Shown here one piece after another: positions 7,974 to 15,198 of a stretch of DNA of 15,693 bases. A program made the translations under genes and the position numbers. The stretch spans positions 1 to 15,693 of the forward strand of contig JAUXAJ010000097.1 of the NCBI GenBank assembly GCA_030620005.1, read 5' to 3'. Positions within the stretch are counted from its first letter, which is position 1, and every line of letters begins with the position of its first letter. The stretch comes from Promethearchaeota archaeon (lineage in GTDB: Archaea; Asgardarchaeota; Lokiarchaeia; Sigynarchaeales; SOKP01). The notes below the pieces were generated by a model. That model was not told the origin of the DNA and did no database searches. It saw nothing but the letters and a program-made list of their open reading frames with translations.

Positions 7974-7981
7974 AAAATATC

Positions 7982-9895
7982 TTGGAACAAGTAATTCATG
8001 AAGGTAAGAAATATGAAGTAAAAGACGGAATATTAGATTTAAGTTGGGTTTTGATCGAAGACATATCTAAAATTGAAGGACTTGAAAGACTTACTAATTT
8101 GCGAGAGCTTTATCTGAGTAGGAATAAAATCTCCGAGATTAAAGGGTTAGAGAAGCTAAAAAGTTTAAGAGTATTAAGAATTCGAGAGGGATATAGTTAT
8201 TCCTATAAAATTCCCGAGATTAAAGGGTTGGAGAATCTTACTAATTTAGAAACGTTCGAAATAAGTGGTCATGCAATAACAGAGATTAAAGGATTAGAGA
8301 ACCTAACTAATCTAAAAGAATTAATCCTATATAAGAATAGTATCGGCGAGATTAAAGGTTTAGAGAACCTTAAAAACTTAAGAGCATTGAGAATTAAAGC
8401 AGGGAGGCATAGCTTAGCTGTTCAAATTACTGAGATTAAAGGATTGGAGGGGCTTCCTAACTTGGAGGTATTAGAGCTGAGCTATCATAAAATAACAGAT
8501 ACTAAAGGGTTAGAGAATCTTAAAAATTTAAGAGAGTTAAGAATTAGAGGGGCATATAATGAATCTGGACAAATTAGCGAGATTACTGGGTTAGAGAAGC
8601 TTACAAACTTAGAAATTCTAGAACTTAGTCATCATAATATTGCAGAAATAAAAGGGTTAGAGAAATTAATTAACTTAAAAGTTCTGGATCTTTCCAAAAA
8701 TCAAATTACCGAGATTAAAGGATTAGACCACCTTATAAATTTAGAAAAGTTATTACTTGAAGAAAATCAAATTACAGAAATAAGAGGATTAGAGAAGCTC
8801 AAATATTTACAAGAGTTATCTCTTCATAAAAACCAAATTTCCACAACAAAAGGAATAGCATCTCTTAAGAATTTACGAGTATTAGATTTAAGCTTTAATA
8901 AAATAACGGAGGCCAAAGAGTTAGAAAAACTTACAAGTTTAAAAAAGTTATACTTGACGAGGAATCCTATCGCTAAAGAAGTAACTAAAGAACTTAATAA
9001 TCATCTCGAGAAAATTGACTGTGAATTAGTGAGGTATGTAAGATGGGAGCGAAAAAAAATTAAGATTAAGGATAATAAACTACGAATTAGTGTAAGGGGT
9101 TATACATTTCTTAAAAGCATATCAGATATCGAAGGGTTAGAGGAATTAACGGATTTGCATGAGTTAGATTTGAGTGATCATCTAATTTCTGAGATTAAAG
9201 AATTAGAAAACCTCATTAATCTAAAGAAGTTAAATCTAAGTCAGAATAAAATTTCAGGGATCAAAGGTCTAGAGAATCTTACTAACTTAGAAGTATTAAA
9301 CCTAAGTAAAAATACATACCGGGATATAGGACCGTGGTCTGAAAGAAGTTTAGATTTTTGGTGGCCCATTCGGACAATTAGAGGTTTAGAAAAATTAACT
9401 AATTTGAAAGAGTTAGATCTAAGTGTAAATTATATTACTGAGATTAAAAGATTAGAAAATCTAATAAATTTAGAAAAATTAAATTTGAGTGGAGAGTGGG
9501 GTAGAGGACAAGGATATAAAATTGGAGAGATCAAAGGATTAGAGAACCTAAAAAAATTGCAGGAGTTATCTCTAAATTGGAATAAGATTATTGAAATTAA
9601 AGGGTTGGAAAGTCTGATTAATCTAACGAAATTATCTATCGAAAAAAATGAAATTACCGAGATAAAGGGACTAGAAAATCTTACTAATTTGCAAGAGTTG
9701 AATTTATATGGCAATTTAATTGCCGAAATTAAAGGGTTAGAAAACCTCACATTTTTAAAAGAGTTAAATATCGATAAAAATAAAATATCTCGGGAATTAC
9801 TCAACGAATTAGGTGGATTAGACGATAAGGGTCATGCTAATAATCCGCAAAAATTCGTGGAATATTGTCGAAATAAGAAGAATAAATCAAGGTGA
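7982..9895 (+). CDS. SDS22-type leucine-rich repeat protein, two LRR blocks
   Basis: A 637-residue protein of about 22 LRRs of the 22-residue SDS22 type (consensus I-EIKGLE-L-NL--L-LS-N). Such solenoids bind proteins; no enzyme domain is present. The start is TTG at 7982, supported by GAGGT eight bases upstream and by the N-terminus EQVIHEGKKYEV, which is repeated in the paralogues. Block one has 13 repeats, to about residue 330. A linker (ERKKIKIKDNKLRISV) imitates the N-cap and opens block two (9 repeats). An aromatic insertion with LDFWWPI interrupts block two. The end is the family C-cap, ELGGLDD followed by NNPQKFVEYC. No signal peptide or membrane segment is seen, so it is probably cytosolic. 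The next LRR gene follows seven bases after the stop, with its ribosome site overlapping this stop. Confidence 0.92.
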   Translation: MEQVIHEGKKYEVKDGILDLSWVLIEDISKIEGLERLTNLRELYLSRNKISEIKGLEKLKSLRVLRIREGYSYSYKIPEIKGLENLTNLETFEISGHAITEIKGLENLTNLKELILYKNSIGEIKGLENLKNLRALRIKAGRHSLAVQITEIKGLEGLPNLEVLELSYHKITDTKGLENLKNLRELRIRGAYNESGQISEITGLEKLTNLEILELSHHNIAEIKGLEKLINLKVLDLSKNQITEIKGLDHLINLEKLLLEENQITEIRGLEKLKYLQELSLHKNQISTTKGIASLKNLRVLDLSFNKITEAKELEKLTSLKKLYLTRNPIAKEVTKELNNHLEKIDCELVRYVRWERKKIKIKDNKLRISVRGYTFLKSISDIEGLEELTDLHELDLSDHLISEIKELENLINLKKLNLSQNKISGIKGLENLTNLEVLNLSKNTYRDIGPWSERSLDFWWPIRTIRGLEKLTNLKELDLSVNYITEIKRLENLINLEKLNLSGEWGRGQGYKIGEIKGLENLKKLQELSLNWNKIIEIKGLESLINLTKLSIEKNEITEIKGLENLTNLQELNLYGNLIAEIKGLENLTFLKELNIDKNKISRELLNELGGLDDKGHANNPQKFVEYCRNKKNKSR

Positions 9896-9896
9896 G
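9889..9896 (+). promoter_or_regulatory. Ribosome site deciding the TTG start of the second LRR gene
   Basis: AAGGTGAG overlaps the TGA stop of the first LRR gene and lies six bases before TTG 9903. An upstream ATG at 9834 is in the same frame but would give a 62-base overlap and a non-homologous leader. The protein starting at 9903 reads LHVIYEGKKYEV, matching the paralogues. Confidence 0.7.
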
Positions 9897-9902
9897 AATT
9901 TC

Positions 9903-11126
9903 TTGTTACATGTAATTTATGAAGGGAAAAAGTACGAAGTAAGGGAAGGATTTTTAAGGTTAGGTCGCTGTAAAATTAATAACATTAATGATATTGAGGG
10001 TTTAGATAAGTTAACTAATTTAAAACAATTATCTCTTTATGAAAATAATATTACTGAGATTAGCGGCTTAGAGAAACTGTATAATTTAGAATACCTAAAT
10101 CTATGGCAAAATAAAATTACCGAGATAAAAGGATTAGATGCTCTCACTAGCCTGCGAGAGTTATACCTTAATTATAATCAAATTTCCAAGATAAAAGGAT
10201 TAGAAACGCTGACAAATTTAGAAATATTACATCTTTATAATAATAAAATTACTGAGATAAATGGTTTAGAGAAATTAACCGAATTGAAAGAACTAAAACT
10301 AAGTCAAAATAAAATTACCGAGATAAAGGGTTTAGAAGAGTTAACTAAATTAAAAACTTTAATTTTAAGTTGGAATCAAATTACCGAGATAAAGGGCTTA
10401 GAAATTCTTATTAATTTAGAAAGTGTTACTATTCAGAATAATCCAATTAACGAGATAAAAGGATTTGAAAACCTTACAAGTCTCAAATCAATCCTCCTCT
10501 ATGGCAATCAAATTCCAAAAAAAGAAATAGAAATAGTAGGTGGTTTAGACAGGAGTGGTTGGGCTAATAAACCTCAAAAATTCGTAGAATACTGTCGCCT
10601 GCCAAAAAAGAAAGGAGAATACGTGGCTTTTAAAACTAATTTATTTTATCTTAAACAGGGAATGTTAGATTTGAGCATGAAAGGTATTGCAGATATAAAT
10701 GAAATCATAGGATTGGACGATTTAATTAACTTACGGCATTTAAATCTTAGTGAGAATCAAATTACCAAGATAAAAGGATTTGAAAATCTTAACAATTTAG
10801 AGAAGTTAAATTTAAGTGGGAATCAAATTACTGAAATATGGGGTTTGGAGAATCTTACTAAATTACTATTGTTGGATCTGAGTAAGAATGAAATCGCCGA
10901 GTTTTGGGGATTAGAGAATCTTGCAAAACTAAAAGAGTTAATAATTGGTGATAATCAAATTCCAGTAAAATTAATTGAAAAACTAGGTGGGATGAACGAG
11001 GATGGATTGGTAAATAACCCCCAAAATTTCGTAGATTACTGTAGTAGTTTTAAAAAAAGAGCAATTGAAATTAATGGGAAAAAAATTCTTGTTAAGTATA
11101 AATCCTTAGATTTATCTAATAGATAG
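9903..11126 (+). CDS. LRR protein, first part of an amber-interrupted LRR-TPR gene
   Basis: A 407-codon frame starting at TTG 9903. The N-cap VIYEGKKYEV is followed by eight SDS22-type LRRs and a complete C-cap (VGGLDRSGWANKPQKFVEYC). A second module opens with GMLDLSMKGIADINEI and has about four LRRs and another C-cap (LGGMNEDG then NNPQNFVDYC). A third N-cap begins (IEINGKKILVKYKSLDLSNR) and is cut by TAG at 11124-11126. The same frame continues without a gap into matching LRR sequence. As written, the product ends inside an N-cap, which no paralogue does. It is either the 5' half of a broken or misread gene, or the main product if the amber codon is efficient. It is coupled to the preceding LRR gene. 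Confidence 0.85.
   Translation: MLHVIYEGKKYEVREGFLRLGRCKINNINDIEGLDKLTNLKQLSLYENNITEISGLEKLYNLEYLNLWQNKITEIKGLDALTSLRELYLNYNQISKIKGLETLTNLEILHLYNNKITEINGLEKLTELKELKLSQNKITEIKGLEELTKLKTLILSWNQITEIKGLEILINLESVTIQNNPINEIKGFENLTSLKSILLYGNQIPKKEIEIVGGLDRSGWANKPQKFVEYCRLPKKKGEYVAFKTNLFYLKQGMLDLSMKGIADINEIIGLDDLINLRHLNLSENQITKIKGFENLNNLEKLNLSGNQITEIWGLENLTKLLLLDLSKNEIAEFWGLENLAKLKELIIGDNQIPVKLIEKLGGMNEDGLVNNPQNFVDYCSSFKKRAIEINGKKILVKYKSLDLSNR
11124..11126 (+). other. In-frame TAG between homologous LRR segments
   Basis: The amber codon follows LDLSNR and precedes IEDITDIKGL. Paralogues read LDLSWVLIEDI, LDLSSQGIKDI and LDLSMKGIADI here, so TAG replaces a leucine or glycine and nothing else is missing. 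Every intact gene in the window with a visible stop ends in TAA or TGA, so TAG is used nowhere else as a normal stop. Options are a recent nonsense mutation, read error, or suppression. Confidence 0.85.
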
Positions 11127-11246
11127 ATTGAAGATATAACTGATATAAAAGGATTAAATCAATTAACTGATCTACAAGTATTAGATCTCAGTAGTAATCA
11201 CATAACTACGATTAAAGGGTTAGAAAACCTTAAGAATTTACGAGAA

Positions 11247-13334
11247 TTGTATCTGTCTTTTAACGGTATTTCAGGGATTCGAGGTTTAGAGAATCTAATA
11301 AATTTAGAGATATTAGATATTAGTAATCCTAGGCAATATTTATCATATGATCGTTCTGGGGATTATTATCTTCAATCTAGAACATATATTTCACCAATAA
11401 ATGAAATTAAAGGATTAGAAAGGTTAGTTAAATTAAAAATATTAAATCTTAGAGGAAATCAAATTAGAACGATCAAAGGATTAGAAAATCTAACCAATTT
11501 AGAAGAGCTAGATCTTAGTAGAAACAATATTACTGTAATTAAAGGTTTAGACTCTTTAATAAGCTTAAAGAAGTTATATGTTAATAAAAAATTAAGTTAT
11601 AAATACCCGCGCCCATTATGTTTTAGTTATTTTCCCATAGAGGGTTTAGAGAAGCTATATAATCTAAAAAAAACCGATCTCAGCTGTGTTTGGGAATTTG
11701 TGGTTAATGATTATCTCAAGGTAAGATTGAAGGAAGGAAAAACAAGAATCTATGTAGCTGGCAGAATATTTAATCAATGTGCTTATCTGTTAAGTAGAAC
11801 ACCTACAGAAAAAAATAGATATGTAAATGAGATTAAATCAATAGACGATATTCAATTTAAAGAAATTTATGCGGCTAGTAAACCTCCCGAAGATGTATTA
11901 TGGGGGATTTGCTCAAATCTAAAAGAATGGGCAGATAATAAGTATAACACCCATTATCTTGGAATGAGACTGGCCTTTCCTTTGCTGAAAAAATTAACTG
12001 AGGCTGGGGATCCGATAGCTAAAAGCGTATTTAAAGACGAGATTGCTAAAAGGTTTAAAAGTGGTAATATAGGTGTAGCATTATTTTTATTAAACGAAAA
12101 ATACTTAGATTTTTTTAATAAAGCAGAAAGAGATATTTTATTTGAAGAATTTGATAGATATTTAGAAGATCCGAGTGCAACTATAACTGAATCTGATTGG
12201 CGCAAGCTTGGTAATGCTTATAAGGAAATAGAAGGATTAGATAAAGCAATAAAGTTATTAGATAAAAATAATGATAAATTCGCTCAGTATAATCTTGGTC
12301 TTATACATAAAGAAAATGATGAGGCAGAAAAGGCAATTAAAGCGTTAAAACGTGCGTTAGAAATCGATCCGAAATATCATAGAGCATGGTTTAGGCTCGG
12401 ATTTATGTTTCATGATATAGATAAATTAGATCAAGCTATTATTTCATATAATAAAGCTTTAGAGGTTGATCCAGATGACAAATCCTCTTTGTACAATCTT
12501 GCTCTTATACATGAAGAAAAAGGTGAAGTAGAAAAAGCAATTGATTCATATAATAAAGCTCTAAAGATCGATCCGAAATATCAACAAGCATGGTTTAGGC
12601 TCGGATTTATGTTTCATGATATAGATAAATTAGATCAAACTATTATTTCATATAATAAAGCTTTCGAGTTTGATCCAGAGGATAAATACGCTATATATAA
12701 TCTTGGTTCTGTACATGAAAAAAAAGGTGAATTAGATCGGGCTATTGAGTCATATAATAAAGCCTTAGAAATCGAACCTGATTATAAAAACGCTTTATTT
12801 GGTCTTGGTATTATAAATGAAAAAAAAGGTATGTTCGATAAGGCAATTGAAGCGTATGAACGATCATTAGAGATCGATCCGAAAGATCATGTAGCATGGT
12901 TCGGTCTCGGTAATGTGTATATTAAAATAGGTAAATTAGATCGGGCTATTGATTCATATAATAAAGCTCTAAAGATCGATCCGAAAGATCATTTAACATG
13001 GTACAATCTCGGTATTGCGTATAATAAAATAGGTGAATTAGATCGGGCTATTGATTCATATAATAAAGCCTTAGAAATCGCACCTGATTATAAAAACGCT
13101 TTGAATAATCTTGGACTCATACATGAAAAAAAAGGTGATCTTGAAAAGGCAATGGAGTTGTATGAACGTGCATTAGAACTCGACCCAGAGTATTCTATAG
13201 CATGGAACAATCTAGGCGTCGTCTACGAGAAATTAGGCTTTATTGATAAAGCGATTGAATGTTATGAGAGAGCTTTAGAAATTAATAGTGAATACGCGAC
13301 AGCGTCGATTAATCTTAAAAAATTAAAATCATGA
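11247..13334 (+). CDS. LRR-TPR protein, 3' part of the amber-interrupted gene
   Basis: The same frame as the preceding LRR segment; it is open from 11127. TTG 11247 is the first usual start but has no ribosome site, so independent translation is doubtful. Three parts are seen. LRRs run to about residue 150, including an island rich in Tyr (SYDRSGDYYLQS). Residues 172-300 form a conserved archaeal module, recognised by GICSNLKEWADNKYNTHYLG, LAFPLLKKLTEAGDPIAK and FKDEIAKRFKSG. From about 315 to the end are one irregular and ten good tetratricopeptide repeats of 34 residues, with motifs such as NLG-IHEKKGELDRAI and YNKALEIDP. LRR and TPR solenoids both bind proteins, so this is probably a scaffold. 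Some TPRs are almost identical in DNA. The product is likely cytosolic. Confidence 0.85.
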   Translation: MYLSFNGISGIRGLENLINLEILDISNPRQYLSYDRSGDYYLQSRTYISPINEIKGLERLVKLKILNLRGNQIRTIKGLENLTNLEELDLSRNNITVIKGLDSLISLKKLYVNKKLSYKYPRPLCFSYFPIEGLEKLYNLKKTDLSCVWEFVVNDYLKVRLKEGKTRIYVAGRIFNQCAYLLSRTPTEKNRYVNEIKSIDDIQFKEIYAASKPPEDVLWGICSNLKEWADNKYNTHYLGMRLAFPLLKKLTEAGDPIAKSVFKDEIAKRFKSGNIGVALFLLNEKYLDFFNKAERDILFEEFDRYLEDPSATITESDWRKLGNAYKEIEGLDKAIKLLDKNNDKFAQYNLGLIHKENDEAEKAIKALKRALEIDPKYHRAWFRLGFMFHDIDKLDQAIISYNKALEVDPDDKSSLYNLALIHEEKGEVEKAIDSYNKALKIDPKYQQAWFRLGFMFHDIDKLDQTIISYNKAFEFDPEDKYAIYNLGSVHEKKGELDRAIESYNKALEIEPDYKNALFGLGIINEKKGMFDKAIEAYERSLEIDPKDHVAWFGLGNVYIKIGKLDRAIDSYNKALKIDPKDHLTWYNLGIAYNKIGELDRAIDSYNKALEIAPDYKNALNNLGLIHEKKGDLEKAMELYERALELDPEYSIAWNNLGVVYEKLGFIDKAIECYERALEINSEYATASINLKKLKS
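12366..12687 (+). repeat. Recent DNA duplications inside the TPR coding region
   Basis: A stretch starting AGCATGGTTTAGGCTCGG at 12383 recurs at 12587, 204 bases later, exactly two TPR units. Over about 78 bases I count one mismatch. A second pair, starting GGTGAATTAGATCGGGCTAT, lies at 12726 and 13032, 306 bases apart or three units, and stays nearly identical for about 80 bases. This points to recent unequal recombination, and to a risk of assembly collapse. Confidence 0.8.
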
Positions 13335-13342
13335 GGATCCCT

Positions 13343-13364
13343 ACCTTCAAAATTTTTTGAAGGT
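13343..13364 (+). terminator. Hairpin after the LRR-TPR gene
   Basis: ACCTTCAAAA and TTTTGAAGGT form a perfect 10-bp inverted repeat with a TT loop, nine bases after the TGA stop. The stem carries T's but no long T-tract follows. Its place right after the stop suggests a transcript end or mRNA 3' stabilising structure. Confidence 0.5.
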
Positions 13365-13381
13365 CGTATTATTGGATACCC

Positions 13382-13413
13382 GTGGTACTAGAACGCTTCT
13401 TGTGGTACAAGAA
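13382..13413 (+). repeat. Short direct repeat GTGGTACWAGAA
   Basis: GTGGTACTAGAA (13382-13393) and GTGGTACAAGAA (13402-13413) are spaced 20 bases apart. The second copy is also part of a small palindrome, CTTGTGGTACAAG. The meaning is unknown. It lies in the non-coding gap before the LRR relic. Confidence 0.45.
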
Positions 13414-13444
13414 ACTTGATATTTAATTTTGTAAATTTTCTTGA

Positions 13445-13606
13445 TTATCATCTTCGTGTTATGGTGGAAATGATATTCCATCTGAATTAATTGAAGAAAT
13501 AGGAGGATTGAATAACCCTCAAAACTTTGTAGAATATTGCCGTCAACCCAAAAAACTATGGTTAAAATATAAATTTGTATTATTGTATTATATTGTTAGA
13601 ATATAG
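13445..13606 (+). pseudogene. Relic: C-terminal end of a lost LRR gene
   Basis: The frame after TGA 13442-13444 reads YGGNDIPSELIEEIGG, then LNNPQNFVEYC and RQPKKL, ending in TAG at 13604-13606. This is the C-cap shared by the LRR proteins of this cluster, with no start and no repeats before it. About 65 bases (13493-13557) match the tail of the intact downstream LRR gene (14255-14319) with about seven differences, and both lack the DKGHA-type spacer of the other C-caps. It is therefore the remains of a tandem copy of that gene. Confidence 0.75.
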
Positions 13607-13621
13607 ATCCTGTTGTAGGTA

Positions 13622-14491
13622 ATGGAACAAGTTTATTACAAAGGTAAGGCATACGAGGTTATTGGTGGAGAATTAGACTTAAGTTCTCAAGGGATAAAAG
13701 ATATTTCAAAGATCAATGGGTTAAAGAAATTAAAAAATTTAAAGAAATTAGATTTAAGTGGGAATAGAATAGATGAAATTAAAGGATTAAAAGCACTTGT
13801 TAATTTAGAATCGTTAAACTTGAGTGATCAAAAATACTACTATTCATTTAGGATTTCAGAGATAAAAGGATTAGACACATTGATTAAATTAAAAGAGTTA
13901 TATCTTGAAGGGAATAACATTAAAGAAATCAAAGGGTTAGATAATTTAACAAACTTGGAACGTTTAGACCTTAGTTGGAATCAAATTAGAGAAATTAAAG
14001 GATTAACGGCATTAAAGAATTTAAAAAGTTTAAATCTCAAAAGGAATAGAATTGAGGAAATTAAAGGTCTGGACCAACTTACTAATTTAGAGTCGTTAGA
14101 CCTGAGCGATATGACTTTCTACCATACAGATCCTTCGTCTATAAGAGGTCTTGATTTTGTCTGGTTTCCAATTTCACAGATTACTGGGCTAGAAAACCTA
14201 ACAAAACTGAAAAGATTGGATTTAAGTGGAAATAAAATTCTTCTTAGAGTAATTAAAGAATTAGGAGGATGGAATAACCCTCAAAACTTCGTAGAATATT
14301 GTCATCAACCCGAAAAACTCAGAAAAGATTGGTTAGCACGAAAGGATCTTAGTACCTTAAGGGCAGAATTATCAAAATTTTCAAGGGAAAGACTCACGTT
14401 TATTGTAAGACCCTGGAAGGTTCAATGGGAAAGAACAAAAAAAGAATACATTAATTCAATAATTGAATACATTAAATCGAAGAATTCCTAA
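13622..14491 (+). CDS. SDS22-type LRR protein with a helical C-terminal tail
   Basis: A 289-residue protein. ATG 13622 opens the family N-cap (EQVYYKGKAYEV, then GELDLSSQGIKDISKI). Seven to eight LRRs of the IKGLE type follow, two with aromatic islands: one with KYYYSF, and one with DMTFYHTDP and RGLDFVWFP. The latter resembles the SLDFWWP island of the first LRR protein. The C-cap is the short form (ELGGWNNPQNFVEYC). Unlike the paralogues, a helical tail of about 55 residues follows (LSTLRAELSKFSRERL, then TKKEYINSIIEYI), which faintly recalls SAP-like helix-hairpin modules. That is only a guess. Spacing to the upstream relic is 15 bases. A weak TAGGT lies directly before the start. The product is probably a cytosolic protein-binding scaffold. 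Confidence 0.9.
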   Translation: MEQVYYKGKAYEVIGGELDLSSQGIKDISKINGLKKLKNLKKLDLSGNRIDEIKGLKALVNLESLNLSDQKYYYSFRISEIKGLDTLIKLKELYLEGNNIKEIKGLDNLTNLERLDLSWNQIREIKGLTALKNLKSLNLKRNRIEEIKGLDQLTNLESLDLSDMTFYHTDPSSIRGLDFVWFPISQITGLENLTKLKRLDLSGNKILLRVIKELGGWNNPQNFVEYCHQPEKLRKDWLARKDLSTLRAELSKFSRERLTFIVRPWKVQWERTKKEYINSIIEYIKSKNS

Positions 14492-14580
14492 TTTATTTTG
14501 TTAAATGACCAATCACGAATAAATATAAATACTATAAATGAATAATTAATTGAAATTACCTAAGGTAGAAGTTTATTTAG

Positions 14581-14676
14581 ATGGCGAAAAAAAAGAAAGA
14601 AGTCTGTCCAACTTGCGGAAAATTATTTGTATATCTCAGTCGCCATAAATGTAAAGAAGGCGAAAAAAAGTATTAA
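14581..14676 (+). CDS. 31-residue zinc-finger miniprotein
   Basis: A very short gene, ATG 14581 to TAA 14674-14676. A lysine-rich start (MAKKKKEV) is followed by CPTCGKLFVYLSRHKC and a charged tail. C9, C12, H22 and C24 are arranged as in a C2H2/C2HC zinc finger, whose helix would contain LSRHKC. The even motif spacing, charged ends and clean start and stop argue for a real gene rather than chance. An A/T-rich TATA-like stretch lies near 14518-14530, about 55 bases upstream, and AGGTAG at 14563-14568. It could bind nucleic acid or a protein partner. I know of similar small CPxCG proteins in archaea, but cannot name a function. Confidence 0.7.
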   Translation: MAKKKKEVCPTCGKLFVYLSRHKCKEGEKKY

Positions 14677-14772
14677 TAATAACTAATTTTATATCACGAT
14701 TTCTAATTAATGGATTCGGTTACCGGAATTTTATCAGATAAAAACAGGCTTAAATTACTTATAAAATACTAA

Positions 14773-14825
14773 GGTCTAGATAACTGACTAATTTGCACAC
14801 ATTAGATCTTGGTTATAATAATTAA
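14773..14825 (+). pseudogene. Short LRR relic with a frameshift
   Basis: GGTCTAGATAA reads GLDN, and from 14784 the shifted frame reads LTNLHTLDLGYNN, then TAA. Joined, this is one SDS22-type repeat (GLDNLTNLHTLDLGYNN), as in the neighbouring LRR genes. A TAA stands where the usual lysine codon before GL would be. The fragment is too short to function and marks another lost copy. Confidence 0.6.
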
Positions 14826-15106
14826 TAAAATTCTTTTGTTAATTGAAATAATAAAATCTTGATATAAAAAAAATCAAAATAACAGCACTCCATAAAGCAC
14901 ATTCTACAGGAGCCCAAATGATTACTTCCGTAAACTTCTTCCTCTTTCTCGTACGGTTTCACTGGTTTTGAAGGGTAAATAGCAGAATTACACGCCCAAC
15001 ACGCGTTTTCCAAGTTGCTTAACGCTTTAGAACATTTTTCGCAGTAAAACGCATTACAGTCAGGACATATGAAAATATATGTGTTAAATCCTCCCAGTTT
15101 TAGATT
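14822..15106 (-). pseudogene. Zinc-binding (treble-clef/RING-like) domain fragment without a start
   Basis: Reading leftward from after TAA 15109-15107, the frame gives 94 residues. Cysteines C14, C17, C22, C25, C36 and C39 form CPDC, YCEKC and CWAC, followed by PSKPVKPYEKEEE. This pattern is familiar to me as a C-terminal zinc module in Asgard proteins and resembles the C4 zinc fold of TFIIH p44. No ATG precedes the first cysteines; the first TTG (15013) lies after four of the six core cysteines. GGGAGGA at 15095-15089 has no start codon after it. The last 40 residues (including CRMCFMECC) do not look like the domain. The N-terminal part of a larger gene has probably been lost. It could be functional if it starts at CTG 15097. 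Confidence 0.55.
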
Positions 15107-15198
15107 TTATCATTTTTTTGTTTAATAATAATTCATCGGATTCATTTAAAAAACTTCCCTTAACACCTCGTTTTCCTCAGACTTAAAACTCTCGGAAC

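Larger units (their letters stand above)
7624..7981. promoter_or_regulatory. Divergent intergenic region between DUF362 and the LRR cluster
   Basis: This 358-base region carries signals for both directions. Rightward, it has a perfect hairpin (7898-7917), a TATA-like box at 7939-7946, and GAGGT just before the TTG start of the first LRR gene. Leftward, an A/T-rich TATA-like stretch lies near 7698-7712. A sequence AGAGGTGAT near 7790-7799 looks like a ribosome site, but the frames after it are only 8 to 11 codons long and I do not call a gene. No larger coding sequence is seen. Confidence 0.5.

Noticed and set aside
7921..7981. Possible C/D box RNA (TGATGA at 7924)
   Set aside because: No D box at a proper distance and no terminal stem could be found.
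9430..9804. Long leftward frame inside the first LRR gene
   Set aside because: It is the antisense shadow of the repeat DNA, rich in Ser, Phe and Asn, with no independent motif.
9834..9902. ATG at 9834 as start of the second LRR gene
   Set aside because: It would overlap the preceding gene by 62 bases with a leader not found in paralogues, while TTG 9903 has a strong ribosome site and the conserved N-cap.
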